Shown here: one piece after another, positions 25,790 through 33,921 of the stretch
Numbering within the stretch: the first letter of the stretch is position 1
Layout: every line of letters begins with the position of its first letter
NCBI RefSeq assembly: GCF_900106695.1
Contig: NZ_FNMZ01000015.1
Location: 1-33,921 of the forward strand
Direction of reading: 5' to 3'
Origin: Albimonas donghaensis
GTDB taxonomy: Bacteria > Pseudomonadota > Alphaproteobacteria > Rhodobacterales > Rhodobacteraceae
DNA length: 33,921 nucleotides
The notes under the pieces: generated by a model
Database searches by the model: none
The model's input: only the letters and a program-made list of their open reading frames with translations
Told to the model about the DNA's origin: nothing
Program-made: the position numbers and the translations under genes

Positions 25790-25800
25790 ATGAGCGATTC
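25707..25800 (+). promoter_or_regulatory. Cluster of GANTC (CcrM-type) sites at trcR
   Basis: GACTC at 25707-25711, GATTC at 25738-25742 and GATTC at 25796-25800, the last inside codons 3-4 of trcR. GANTC is the target of the alphaproteobacterial cell-cycle methylase CcrM. At this base composition one site per roughly 400 bases would be expected, so three in 94 bases is notable. Methylation-dependent control is inference. Confidence 0.4.
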
Positions 25801-26563
25801 GCTGCCGCTGATGCCCAAGGCCACCGCCGTCTGGCTGGTGGACAACACCACCCTGACCTTCACCCAGGTCGCGGCCTTCTGCGGCCTGCACGAACTTGAG
25901 GTGAACGGGATCGCCGACGGCGAGGTGGCGCAGGGCATGAAGGGCTTCGACCCGGTCGCCAACAACCAGCTCGATCAGAAAGAGATCGACCGCTGCGAGA
26001 AGGACCCGACGACCCGCCTGCGTCTGAAACGGACCCAGTCGATGGAGGGCGAGGCCCGCCGCAAGGGCCCCCGCTACACCCCGCTGAGCAAGCGGCAGGA
26101 GCGTCCGGCGGCCATCGCCTGGCTGGTGCGCTACCACCCCGAGCTGTCGGACGGTCAGATCTCCAAGCTGGTGGGCACGACCAAGCCGACCATCCAGGCG
26201 ATCCGCAACCGCACCCACTGGAACGCGCAGAACATCCAGCCGGTGGACCCGGTGGCGGTGGGCCTGTGCAGCCAGGTCGAGCTTGACGAGGCCGTGCGCA
26301 AGGCGGCCGAGCGCAAGCGGCGCGAGCGCGAAGAGGTGATGACCCACGAGGAGCGGCTGAGCCTGCTGTCGACGGACGAGAGCCTTTCGGCCCGTCCCGA
26401 GCCGCGGATGCCCTCGAACATCTCGGGGCTGGAGAGCTTCAGCCTGATCGAGCAGGACGAGGAGGAGGATCCCCGCGACAATCGCGGGCCGGTCAACCCC
26501 GACGACCTGTTCAACCTGCCCGGCGGCTCCGACGACGACGACGAGGACGAGCAGCCCCGCTGA
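25790..26563 (+). CDS. trcR: DUF1013 family cell-cycle regulator (TrcR)
   Basis: A 257-residue protein of the DUF1013 family, found across alphaproteobacteria; the Caulobacter member TrcR is an essential transcription factor affecting cell cycle genes, including ctrA (literature knowledge). The start MSDSLPLMPKATAVWLVDNT and LTFTQVAAFCGLHELEVNGI form a first helix-turn-helix-like unit (about 12-45). A second lies at 105-145, with AWLVRYHPELSDGQISKLVG and TTKPTIQAIRNRTHWN. Between them is a basic linker (RLRLKRTQSMEGEARRKGP). The C-terminus (about 205-257) is strongly acidic with an Asp run (SDDDDEDEQ). ATG 25790 has GGGAG about seven bases upstream. It has its own upstream region and is followed by a bidirectional hairpin. 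Confidence 0.94.
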   Translation: MSDSLPLMPKATAVWLVDNTTLTFTQVAAFCGLHELEVNGIADGEVAQGMKGFDPVANNQLDQKEIDRCEKDPTTRLRLKRTQSMEGEARRKGPRYTPLSKRQERPAAIAWLVRYHPELSDGQISKLVGTTKPTIQAIRNRTHWNAQNIQPVDPVAVGLCSQVELDEAVRKAAERKRREREEVMTHEERLSLLSTDESLSARPEPRMPSNISGLESFSLIEQDEEEDPRDNRGPVNPDDLFNLPGGSDDDDEDEQPR

Positions 26564-26614
26564 TCGCCTCGCGGCCGCATGGTCCGGGCGACGCCCCTCC
26601 TGCGCTGAAAGATC

Positions 26615-26652
26615 GAACGAGGGCCCCCGGGACGGTCGGGCGGCCCTCGTTC
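26615..26652. terminator. Bidirectional terminator-like hairpin
   Basis: GAACGAGGGCC (26615-26625) pairs over 11 bp with GGCCCTCGTTC (26642-26652). The 16-base loop can form an inner CCCG/CGGG stem. It lies between convergent trcR and the phosphatase-type gene, about 50 bases after the trcR stop. Confidence 0.75.
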
Positions 26653-26760
26653 CGCATTCGCTCCACATCGCCCCGCCCGACCGTCCCCGCAGCAGCGGCG
26701 GTTTCGACGTGCGGCGCCCCCCCGCGCGCCGGGGAATGGGGCGAAGGTCCGGCCGGGGCC

Positions 26761-28032
26761 TCAGCGGATATCGACCCAGACCAGCCGGTGATCGGAGCTG
26801 GCGGGAAGCCGCCCGCCCTCCACCAGCTCGGCGCGGGGATCATCGGGCGCGGGCCACCAGACGCCGGCGCCGGTCACCTCCCACTCGGTCGAGGGCAGCG
26901 CGAAATCCACCCGCAGATTGCCCGGCCCGCGCTCATCCCGCCAATCGGCGGTGTCGCGGGCGGGATCGCCGCGATGGCGCGCATTGGCGCCGCCCTGCGC
27001 CTCCGCCGCCGCGGCGCCGCCGGGGCTGGTAGGGGCCGGGTCCTGCACGCGGGGATGGGTCAGCAGGGCGCGGATGCCCTCCCGGCGCCCGTCGCCATCG
27101 GCGGGGTCGGCGTTGAGATCGCCCAGCACCACGAAGCCCTCGCCCGCCGCCAGCCCGCCCTCGCCCCCCGCATCGTCGCGGATCCAGCCGGCGCCGGAGA
27201 CGTAATCCGCCCAGAACCGGATCTCGTCATGATTGCGGCGGCCGTTGCGATCCTCCGCCCCGTCGAAGACCGGCGGCGTCGGATGGCTGATCAGCAGGTG
27301 AAGCCGGCGCCCGTCGGGCAGGACCGCGGGCAGGTCCAGGTGGGTCTTGGAGGAGAGGCGCAGCACCCCCTCGGCCTCACGCGGGTAGAAGCGGGTCGGC
27401 ATCAGCCCGCCCGGCATGTCGGACCACAGCGTCCGGCGGAAGCTGCGCGCGGCCTCGACGTCCAGCGGCAGGCGCGACAGCACTGCGATGCCGTATTGCC
27501 CGGCGAATTTTCCGTAGCCCTGCGCGTCCCCCGGCCCCGCCGGATCGCCGTCGCCATCCAGGTCGAGCCCCGTCGGCACGCCGGTGTTCACCTCGGGCGC
27601 GTAGCGGTGGGCGTAGTCAAGGCCGGGGGTCCCGTCGGGCGCGGTCTCGGCCAGCAGCGCGGCCAGGGCGGTGACGGCGAGACCATCGGCGTCGTGGTCC
27701 AGCTCCAGCACCGCGATCACGTCCGCGCGCACGTCGCGCAGGATGGCGGCGAAGGCCCGGACCTGGTCCTGGCGGTCGAGGATGGCTTTCCAGATCAGCC
27801 CGGCGCCCCGGCGCGACAGCGAGGCGTTGAACACCGCCACCCGGATCGCGCCGGCCTCGGGCGGGGGCGGCCAGTCCGGGGACGGGGCCGGGGACGGGGC
27901 CGGGAACGGGGGCTGGGTCGGGGTCAGGATCGGGGCCGCGACCTGCGCGACGGATGCGGAGGGCGCGAAGCCGAGCCCGAGCACAAGGGCCGCGGAGGCG
28001 AGCCAGGCGCAGGCCGCGCCGCGCCGCCGCAT
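26761..28032 (-). CDS. Exported endonuclease/exonuclease/phosphatase family protein
   Basis: A 423-residue protein with a signal peptide (MRRRGAACAWLASAALVLGL, cleavage near SVAQ, residue 30), a Pro-rich linker (PPFPAPSPAPSPDWPPPP), then an EEP domain. Catalytic landmarks: VAVFNASL (metal-site Asn), VIAVLELDHD (Glu), LLISHPTPPVFDG, NGRRNHDEIRFW, VVLGDLNADP (Asp and Asn) and the closing SSDHRLVWVDI (Asp-His). The subgroup with these insertions is found in envelope or secreted phosphodiesterases; the substrate may be nucleic acid or a phospho-ester. ATG 28032 has no clear ribosome-binding site, but it begins exactly at the signal peptide. The gene follows a membrane-protein gene by 95 bases. 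Confidence 0.87.
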   Translation of the reverse strand: MRRRGAACAWLASAALVLGLGFAPSASVAQVAAPILTPTQPPFPAPSPAPSPDWPPPPEAGAIRVAVFNASLSRRGAGLIWKAILDRQDQVRAFAAILRDVRADVIAVLELDHDADGLAVTALAALLAETAPDGTPGLDYAHRYAPEVNTGVPTGLDLDGDGDPAGPGDAQGYGKFAGQYGIAVLSRLPLDVEAARSFRRTLWSDMPGGLMPTRFYPREAEGVLRLSSKTHLDLPAVLPDGRRLHLLISHPTPPVFDGAEDRNGRRNHDEIRFWADYVSGAGWIRDDAGGEGGLAAGEGFVVLGDLNADPADGDGRREGIRALLTHPRVQDPAPTSPGGAAAAEAQGGANARHRGDPARDTADWRDERGPGNLRVDFALPSTEWEVTGAGVWWPAPDDPRAELVEGGRLPASSDHRLVWVDIR

Positions 28033-28127
28033 GGGGGCGCGGCGCGGCCTGCCGCCGGCAAGCGGCTCGAAACACGCCCGATCCCGCACCGCCCGATCCG
28101 CCGAAGCGGCGCGAAGCTGGGGGCGGC

Positions 28128-28988
28128 TCACGCCCGGCCCGCGCGCTCGGCCCGCTCGGCGAGCCGGGCGAGGCGCAGGATCGCCGCGCCCCTCACCACC
28201 AGCATTCCCGGCGTCGCCGCCCAGATCGTCGCCGACCAGGTCAGCGCCAGCGGCGACAGGAAGGCGTCCGCATCGACCATCGTCGTCGCCGCCCGCCCGA
28301 CCACCAGCAGCGCGATCGGCAGCGCCAGCGCCGTCACCACCACCTGCGCCCCCAGCCGGCGCAGCCGGGCGGAGGCCTCGCCCTCCGTCGCGGGCTCGAA
28401 GGTCGGCATGTTGGTCCAGGGGTTGAAGCGCTCCGGGTCCCGCGGCCAGCGACCCGAGAGGATCACTCCCAGCGCCGCCAGCGTCGCCGCCGCCGAGGCG
28501 ACCAGCGCCGCCGAGGCCGCGGCCAGCGCGCTCGGGTCCGGGCCGCGAGCGGCGGGCCGGGCCAGGCTCTCGGCCGCCATCCGGGCCGGGCTGAAGCGGA
28601 AATCGAGCCAGGAGGCGAGGTTGGCGAAGGGCGCCGCAGGCCCTCCCGGCCCCGAGGTCGCCTCGCACAGCGTCACCGTGCCCAGCACCGCGCAGATCAG
28701 CGCGAAGCGCAGCCGGTTGACTGGCGGGGCGAAACGGAAATCGATCATCGAAGGGGTGCGCGCGCCATATTCCAGCAGCACGAAAAGGGCGGCGGCCGCG
28801 GCGGGCACGAGGCTGGCGACCACGCCGTCGGCGCCCTCGCCCTCCGCCCCCCGGAACGACATCGCCACCGCCGGCGCCGAAAAGCAGACCAGCACAGCCA
28901 GCGCGCGCGCCGCCGCCCCCTGCAGGCGCCCGGGCGCGAAGCGCAGCCGCCACAGAAGGACGTGAGGGAGGCGCGGGTCCCCGGTCAC
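28128..28988 (-). CDS. Polytopic membrane protein of unknown function
   Basis: Predicted 286 residues with five or six hydrophobic segments, for example ALAVLVCFSAPAVAMSF, VVASLVPAAAAALFVLLEYG, ALICAVLGTVTLCEATSG and VVVTALALPIALLVVG. A short motif PSMIDFRFAPPVNRLRF between segments, and its partial echo LDFRFSPARM later, look conserved and may bind something at the membrane face. No named family is recognised. The start is GTG 28988 because no suitable ATG exists. It sits 54 bases after leuD and 95 before the phosphatase-type gene, so all three may form one transcript. Confidence 0.72.
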   Translation of the reverse strand: MTGDPRLPHVLLWRLRFAPGRLQGAAARALAVLVCFSAPAVAMSFRGAEGEGADGVVASLVPAAAAALFVLLEYGARTPSMIDFRFAPPVNRLRFALICAVLGTVTLCEATSGPGGPAAPFANLASWLDFRFSPARMAAESLARPAARGPDPSALAAASAALVASAAATLAALGVILSGRWPRDPERFNPWTNMPTFEPATEGEASARLRRLGAQVVVTALALPIALLVVGRAATTMVDADAFLSPLALTWSATIWAATPGMLVVRGAAILRLARLAERAERAGRA

Positions 28989-29042
28989 GAGGCCCCCGCC
29001 GTCAAGTCGCCGCCGGCGTCACGCGGGCCCCGCCATCGGGGC

Positions 29043-29660
29043 TCAGCCCGCCGCGGCGAGCCAGGGCTGGCGCAGCGCCGCCTGGGCCTCGTAGGTGTCG
29101 ATGGCCTCGCCCTTCTCCATCGTCAGCCCCACATCGTCGAGACCGTTGAGCAGGCAATGCTTGCGGAAGGCGTCCACCTCGAAGGCGATTTCGCCGCCAT
29201 CGGGGCCGCGGATCACCTGGTTCTCCAGGTCCACGGTGACGATGGCGTTGGCCCCGCGCTGGGCGTCGTCCATCAGCTTGTCCACGTCCTCCTGCGGGAG
29301 CACGATGGGCAGGATGCCGTTCTTGAAGCAGTTGTTGAAGAAGATGTCGGCGAAGCTGGTGGAGATCACGCAGCGGATGCCGAAATCGGCCAGCGCCCAG
29401 GGCGCGTGCTCACGCGAGGAGCCGCAGCCGAAATTGTCGCCGGCGACGAGGATCTTGGCCTCGCGATAGGCGGGCTTGTTGAGCACGAAGTCCGGCAGCT
29501 CGTTCCCGTCGGCGTCGTAGCGCATCTCGTCGAAGAGGTTCACCCCGAGGCCCGAGCGCTTGATGGTCTTCAGGAACTGCTTGGGAATGATCATGTCGGT
29601 ATCGACGTTGATCAGCGGCAGGGGGGCGGCGACGCCCTCGAGTTTCGTGAACTTGTCCAT
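29043..29660 (-). CDS. leuD: 3-isopropylmalate dehydratase small subunit
   Basis: A 205-residue LeuD, the swivelling subunit that with LeuC isomerises 2-isopropylmalate to 3-isopropylmalate in leucine synthesis. It opens [20 protein letters not shown] and shows [33 protein letters not shown] (substrate-contact serines) and [22 protein letters not shown] precedes two adjacent ATGs; ATG 29660 gives a seven-base spacing and the family-typical N-terminus, while 29663 would add one Met. leuC is not in the window. The 200 bases upstream hold G runs of nine (29739-29747) and eight (29755-29762) and a 14-base palindrome at 29780-29793. Confidence 0.97.
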   Translation of the reverse strand: MDKFTKLEGVAAPLPLINVDTDMIIPKQFLKTIKRSGLGVNLFDEMRYDADGNELPDFVLNKPAYREAKILVAGDNFGCGSSREHAPWALADFGIRCVISTSFADIFFNNCFKNGILPIVLPQEDVDKLMDDAQRGANAIVTVDLENQVIRGPDGGEIAFEVDAFRKHCLLNGLDDVGLTMEKGEAIDTYEAQAALRQPWLAAAG

Positions 29661-29860
29661 CATGCGGCTCCTTTGCGGATGGCTTCGGGTAGCGCGTCCG
29701 GGACCGATAGGCAAGACGGGGCCGCGTCGGATCGGCGCGGGGGGGGGCAGGCGCGGGGGGGGCGGGGCCCGCCGGCGCAGCCCGGCGCCGGGCCGAGGGG
29801 GCTCGACGCCCCCGAGGGACGGCCACCCGGAGCGCGCCGGGGGCCGAGCCGCGCCGTCGC

Positions 29861-30835
29861 CTAGATCACACCGGGGGCCGGGCGCAGCTTCACATGCGGG
29901 AACCGGCCGGCCATGGAATGCGCGTGCACCCAGGCCACCTTGCCGTAGCTGTTGTCCTCCAGCCGGACCTTCTTGCCCAGCAGCGCCCCGGCGAGCCCAA
30001 CATGCAGCCGGTTGGTCTCGATCACCCTGTAGCGGTCCAGCGCGTTGAGGAAGTTCAGCGCCACCCGCCGGGCGAGGAATTCCGGCGTCACCCCGGCGCG
30101 GAACACATGCGGCAGGTCCACATTGTCCGGGGGGATCGGACGGGCGGTCTTCTCGCCGTCGGTGCGGAACACGCGGATCACGTCGCCCTCGGGAAACGTC
30201 GTCGCGGCGCGGGCCTCCCGATCCTTCTTCATCCGCTCGAAATCCACGCGACGCGGGATCTCCAGCCGCGGCAGGCCCCAGGGGTTGCGGCGCAGCTCGT
30301 CGAGATCCAGCAGGAAGGCGAGATCGTGCATCAGCTTGCGGTTCGCGCGCGGCGCATGTTCGGCCAGATGGGCGAGCGAGCCCCGCTCCCGCGCGATCAG
30401 GGTGGCGTTGTCGCCGAGATCGGCCAGCAGCGCCTCCTTCCCCTGGAAGGTGTGGGGCAGGATGATGAGCTGGTCGAGCTCCTTGTAGTAGCGGCGCAGG
30501 AAGCGTTCGCCATGGGCGTACTGCTTCACGAAGTTGCCGCCGCCGGCATAGATCAGGGTCTTGCCGCGCAGGTCCTCGTCATGGTCGTCGAAGCGCACCA
30601 CCCGGTATTTCAGCCCGGCCCGACGGAAGGCCTGATAGGTGGCGACCGCGATCAGGCTGTCGCCGCCGTTGCCGTGATTGGGGCAGAACACCACCTCGCG
30701 CCCGCGCAGACCGCGCAGCATCCGGTCGAGGTTTTCGCGGAATTTCGGGAAATGCGGGGACTTGCGGACCGTCGGACGGTCGGTCGGCGGACTGGCCGGG
30801 TGGGGCATGTCGCCAGCGGGCATGGGCGCCTGCAT
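29861..30835 (-). CDS. Polysaccharide pyruvyl transferase-like protein
   Basis: Predicted 324 residues. The core shows [20 protein letters not shown] and [20 protein letters not shown], then [20 protein letters not shown], and later [20 protein letters not shown] with [16 protein letters not shown], the pattern of the PF04230 (ExoV/PssM-like) family that adds pyruvate ketals to exopolysaccharide. The closing residues of the active cleft are conserved-looking (H in RLHVG). Acceptor unknown. Start is uncertain: ATG 30835 has GAAGGA about ten bases upstream. The frame is open further upstream through a tandem repeat coding Pro/Arg/Met-rich sequence, but only to a TTG start. No other polysaccharide gene is nearby. 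Confidence 0.85.
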   Translation of the reverse strand: MQAPMPAGDMPHPASPPTDRPTVRKSPHFPKFRENLDRMLRGLRGREVVFCPNHGNGGDSLIAVATYQAFRRAGLKYRVVRFDDHDEDLRGKTLIYAGGGNFVKQYAHGERFLRRYYKELDQLIILPHTFQGKEALLADLGDNATLIARERGSLAHLAEHAPRANRKLMHDLAFLLDLDELRRNPWGLPRLEIPRRVDFERMKKDREARAATTFPEGDVIRVFRTDGEKTARPIPPDNVDLPHVFRAGVTPEFLARRVALNFLNALDRYRVIETNRLHVGLAGALLGKKVRLEDNSYGKVAWVHAHSMAGRFPHVKLRPAPGVI

Positions 30836-30855
30836 GGGTCGGGGTCCTTCGGGCT

Positions 30856-30925
30856 GGGGCATTGGGCGGGCTGAGGCATTGGGCGGGCCGGGGCGGTGAG
30901 CGGGCCGGGGCATTGGACGGGCGCG
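30856..30925. repeat. Degenerate 16-19-bp tandem repeat
   Basis: Four imperfect copies of a GGGGCATTGGGCGGGC-type unit start at 30856, 30875, 30891 and 30908. They lie just upstream of the chosen start of the pyruvyl transferase-like gene and, if translated in its frame, would encode repeated ARPMP/RP-rich sequence. Confidence 0.7.
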
Positions 30926-30984
30926 GGCTGAGACAGGCCGCTTGCGCGCCAAGTCTCAACCGGGGGACGGCGCGACGCAACCGA

Positions 30985-31038
30985 AACGCGCGCATCAACG
31001 CCCCGCGCCGGAACGCGCGCATCAGCCTCCCGCGCCGG
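30985..31038. repeat. 27-bp direct tandem repeat
   Basis: Two adjacent copies, 30985-31011 and 31012-31038, sharing AACGCGCGCATCA at the start and CCGCGCCGG at the end with three mismatches between them (24 of 27 identical). Between mdh and the pyruvyl transferase-like gene. Confidence 0.85.
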
Positions 31039-31070
31039 AGAGCCCCGGCCCCGCCGCCGCGAACGCGAAA

Positions 31071-31096
31071 CCCCCGCCCGGTCTCCCGGGCGGGGG
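31071..31096 (-). terminator. Intrinsic terminator of mdh
   Basis: On the minus strand, 30 bases after the mdh stop: CCCCCGCCCGG (31096-31086) pairs perfectly over 11 bp with CCGGGCGGGGG (31081-31071), loop GAGA, followed by TTT. The T-run is short but the stem is very stable. Confidence 0.88.
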
Positions 31097-31125
31097 CTTG
31101 AGGTCTTCGCCGTGGCGTCGAACGA

Positions 31126-32695
<1,570 letters not shown>

Positions 32696-33472
32696 ATGGG
32701 ACCCGACATCACCGACCCCCTGTTTCTCGCCGCCGCCGCGGCGGCGGTCCTCATCGCGGGCATCTCCAAGGGCGGGTTCGGGGCGGGGGCGGGCTTCGTG
32801 TCCACGCCGATCCTGTCGCTGGTCGCCTCGCCCGAGGTCGCGGTGGGGGTCCTGTTGCCGTTGTTCTGCGTGATGGATCTGACCGGCCTGCGCGCCTATT
32901 GGGGCAAGTGGAGCCGGGCCGACGCGCAGGCGCTGATGCTGGGGGCGATCCCCGGCATGGCGCTGGGGGCGGCGCTGTTCGCGATCATCCCCACCGACGG
33001 GTTGCGGCTGCTGATCGGGCTGATCGCGCTGGGCTTCGTCGCCTTCCAGGCGGCGCGGGCGCGGGGGTTCCTGGGGGCCGGGGCGGCGAGGCCTTTCTCC
33101 CGGGCGCGGGGCGGGTTCTGGGGGATGGCCTGCGGCTTCACCTCCTTCACCTCCCATGCCGGGGGGCCTCCGGTGGCGGTCTACCTGCTGCCCCGCGGGC
33201 TGGACAAGCTGACCTACCAGGCGACGACGGTGATCCTGTTCTGGTTCGTCAACGCCGCCAAGCTGGGCCCCTATTGGGCGCTGGGCCTGTTCGGAGACGG
33301 CCAGCTGGTCGCCGCGGCCTGGCTGGCGCCGCTGGCGGTGGTCGGGTTCATGGCCGGGGTCTGGGCGCACAAGCACGTGCCCGACCGGCTGTATTTCCAG
33401 CTGATCCACACGCTGCTGGTGCTGACCGGCGGCAAACTGGTCTGGGATGGCGCCGCGGGGCTCTGGGGCTAG
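32696..33472 (+). CDS. TauE/SafE (TSUP) family permease
   Basis: A 258-residue inner-membrane protein with about eight hydrophobic helices in two repeats. Family marks are GISKGGFGAGAGFVSTPILS in the first half and GFTSFTSHAGGPPVAVYLLP in the second. TSUP members export or import small sulfur or organic anions such as sulfite, sulfoacetate or taurine-derived compounds; the substrate here is unknown. ATG 32696 has CGGAG five bases upstream and starts just before helix 1; the frame is open far upstream, but that part is non-homologous and Arg-rich. The stop TAG (33470-33472) is part of the CTAG that borders the insertion sequence. Confidence 0.9.
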   Translation: MGPDITDPLFLAAAAAAVLIAGISKGGFGAGAGFVSTPILSLVASPEVAVGVLLPLFCVMDLTGLRAYWGKWSRADAQALMLGAIPGMALGAALFAIIPTDGLRLLIGLIALGFVAFQAARARGFLGAGAARPFSRARGGFWGMACGFTSFTSHAGGPPVAVYLLPRGLDKLTYQATTVILFWFVNAAKLGPYWALGLFGDGQLVAAAWLAPLAVVGFMAGVWAHKHVPDRLYFQLIHTLLVLTGGKLVWDGAAGLWG

Positions 33473-33921
33473 GGCGCGGACTCATATGCTGGCGATCCAG
33501 AAGCGGATGGCGGCGAGCTTGAGGGCGGCGAGGTAATTGTCGGCGCGCCGGTCGTATCGGGTGGCAAGACCGCGGAACTGTTTGATGCGGTTGAAGAAGC
33601 GCTCGACCAGATTGCGCTGGCGATAGACCCACGGACTGAAGCTGAAAGCGTCCTTGCGGATCACGCGGGGCGGGATGTTCGCCCAAACGCCGCGGGCCGC
33701 CGCGCCCTCGCGGATCGGGTTGGTGTCGTAGGCGCGGTCGGCGATCAGGGTCGCGCCGGGGTCCAGATCGGCGACGAACTCAGTTCCCACCGGCGCGTCG
33801 CCCGCCTGGCCGGGCGTCAGCTTCAAGCGGATGGGGCGACCTTCCGCATCGACCAGGGCGTGGATCTTGGTGGTCAGGCCGCCGCGGGAATGTCCCATGC
33901 AGCCATGGTCGTCACCCCCCT
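33473..33921 (-). mobile_element. Partial IS5-family (IS427-like) insertion sequence
   Basis: One end of an insertion sequence, cut by the window end. The element appears to start right after CTAG (33469-33472), a target type used by IS5-family elements, with its tip reading GGCGCGGACTCATATGC. The terminal inverted repeat cannot be confirmed because the other end is missing. The transposase 3' frame occupies nearly all of it, with only about nine bases beyond its stop. Confidence 0.85.
33482..33921 (-). CDS. IS5-family transposase, 3' part (orfB-like), truncated by window end
   Basis: C-terminal part of a DDE transposase. From its internal Met the frame reads MGHSRGGLTTKIHALVDAEG, then LIADRAYDTNPIREGAAARG (second catalytic Asp) and RNLVERFFNRIKQFRGLATR (catalytic Glu), ending AAIRFWIASI. 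It stays open to the window edge (GGDDHGC before the Met). IS427-group elements often make the full transposase by frameshift between two frames; the six-C run at 33915-33920 (G6 on the coding strand) could be the slip site, but the upstream frame is not in the window. Confidence 0.92.
   Translation of the reverse strand, partial: GGDDHGCMGHSRGGLTTKIHALVDAEGRPIRLKLTPGQAGDAPVGTEFVADLDPGATLIADRAYDTNPIREGAAARGVWANIPPRVIRKDAFSFSPWVYRQRNLVERFFNRIKQFRGLATRYDRRADNYLAALKLAAIRFWIASI

Noticed and set aside
26761-28953. A 730-codon version of the EEP protein reading through the membrane-protein gene.
   Set aside because: The extra N-terminal part is an off-frame reading of the membrane protein; the signal peptide at ATG 28032 marks the real start.
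30856-31038. CRISPR array.
   Set aside because: Repeats are adjacent without unique spacers and there are no cas genes.

Overview
The window reads as high-GC (estimated low-to-mid 70s %) alphaproteobacterial chromosome, most likely Rhodobacterales (Rhodobacteraceae/Paracoccaceae); I do not assign a genus. The evidence is the gene order ffh - acetyltransferase - chorismate mutase - rpsP - rimM - trmD - rplS, a TrmD with the N-terminal extension I associate with this order, a DUF1013/TrcR cell-cycle regulator, an IalB-family protein and a zinc-type (Rhizobium etli AnsA-like) asparaginase. No rRNA, tRNA, phage module or CRISPR array was seen. The window starts in a 55-base pure G run and ends inside an insertion sequence, so it is probably one complete short-read contig.

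Layout, left to right. 0.2-2.5 kb: MFS transporter and ornithine cyclodeaminase-family protein (+), then a convergent exported protein of unknown function (-). 3.4-9.05 kb: a translation and secretion operon (+) with a good sigma70-type promoter before ffh and a clear intrinsic terminator after rplS. It contains an unlisted 56-codon reading frame joined to both neighbours by ATGA overlaps. 9.05-9.7 kb has no supportable gene. 9.7-15.15 kb (+): methyltransferase, secreted alpha/beta hydrolase, EamA-type exporter (GTGA-coupled), and a large GcvT-type FAD oxidoreductase for methylated amines. 15.5-18.06 kb (-): three-gene catabolic operon of HAD dehalogenase, alpha/beta hydrolase and threonine/serine dehydratase. 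18.6-21.0 kb (-): ECF sigma factor overlapping a zinc-type asparaginase, then a small degenerate Hpt-like helical protein. 21.3-23.3 kb (+): IalB-family secreted protein and rlmN. 23.45-26.56 kb: small membrane protein (-), quinone oxidoreductase (+), 74-residue conserved-looking protein (-), and trcR (+) with clustered GANTC sites. 26.76-29.66 kb (-): leuD, a membrane protein and a secreted endonuclease/exonuclease/phosphatase-type protein. 29.86-32.09 kb (-): polysaccharide pyruvyl transferase-like protein and mdh, separated by tandem repeats and an mdh terminator. 32.7-33.9 kb: TauE/SafE permease (+), with a partial IS5-family (IS427-like) element (-) abutting its stop codon.

Most of the window is core genome. 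I did not find an obvious new multi-gene system. The best leads are the doubly coupled small frame after ffh, the sigma/asparaginase/Hpt-like cluster without an anti-sigma gene, the GANTC cluster at trcR, the 34-nt perfect palindrome between rpsP and rimM, and the IS junction at a CTAG that contains a stop codon. Gene starts were chosen from Shine-Dalgarno position and family length; uncertain ones are marked in the entries.
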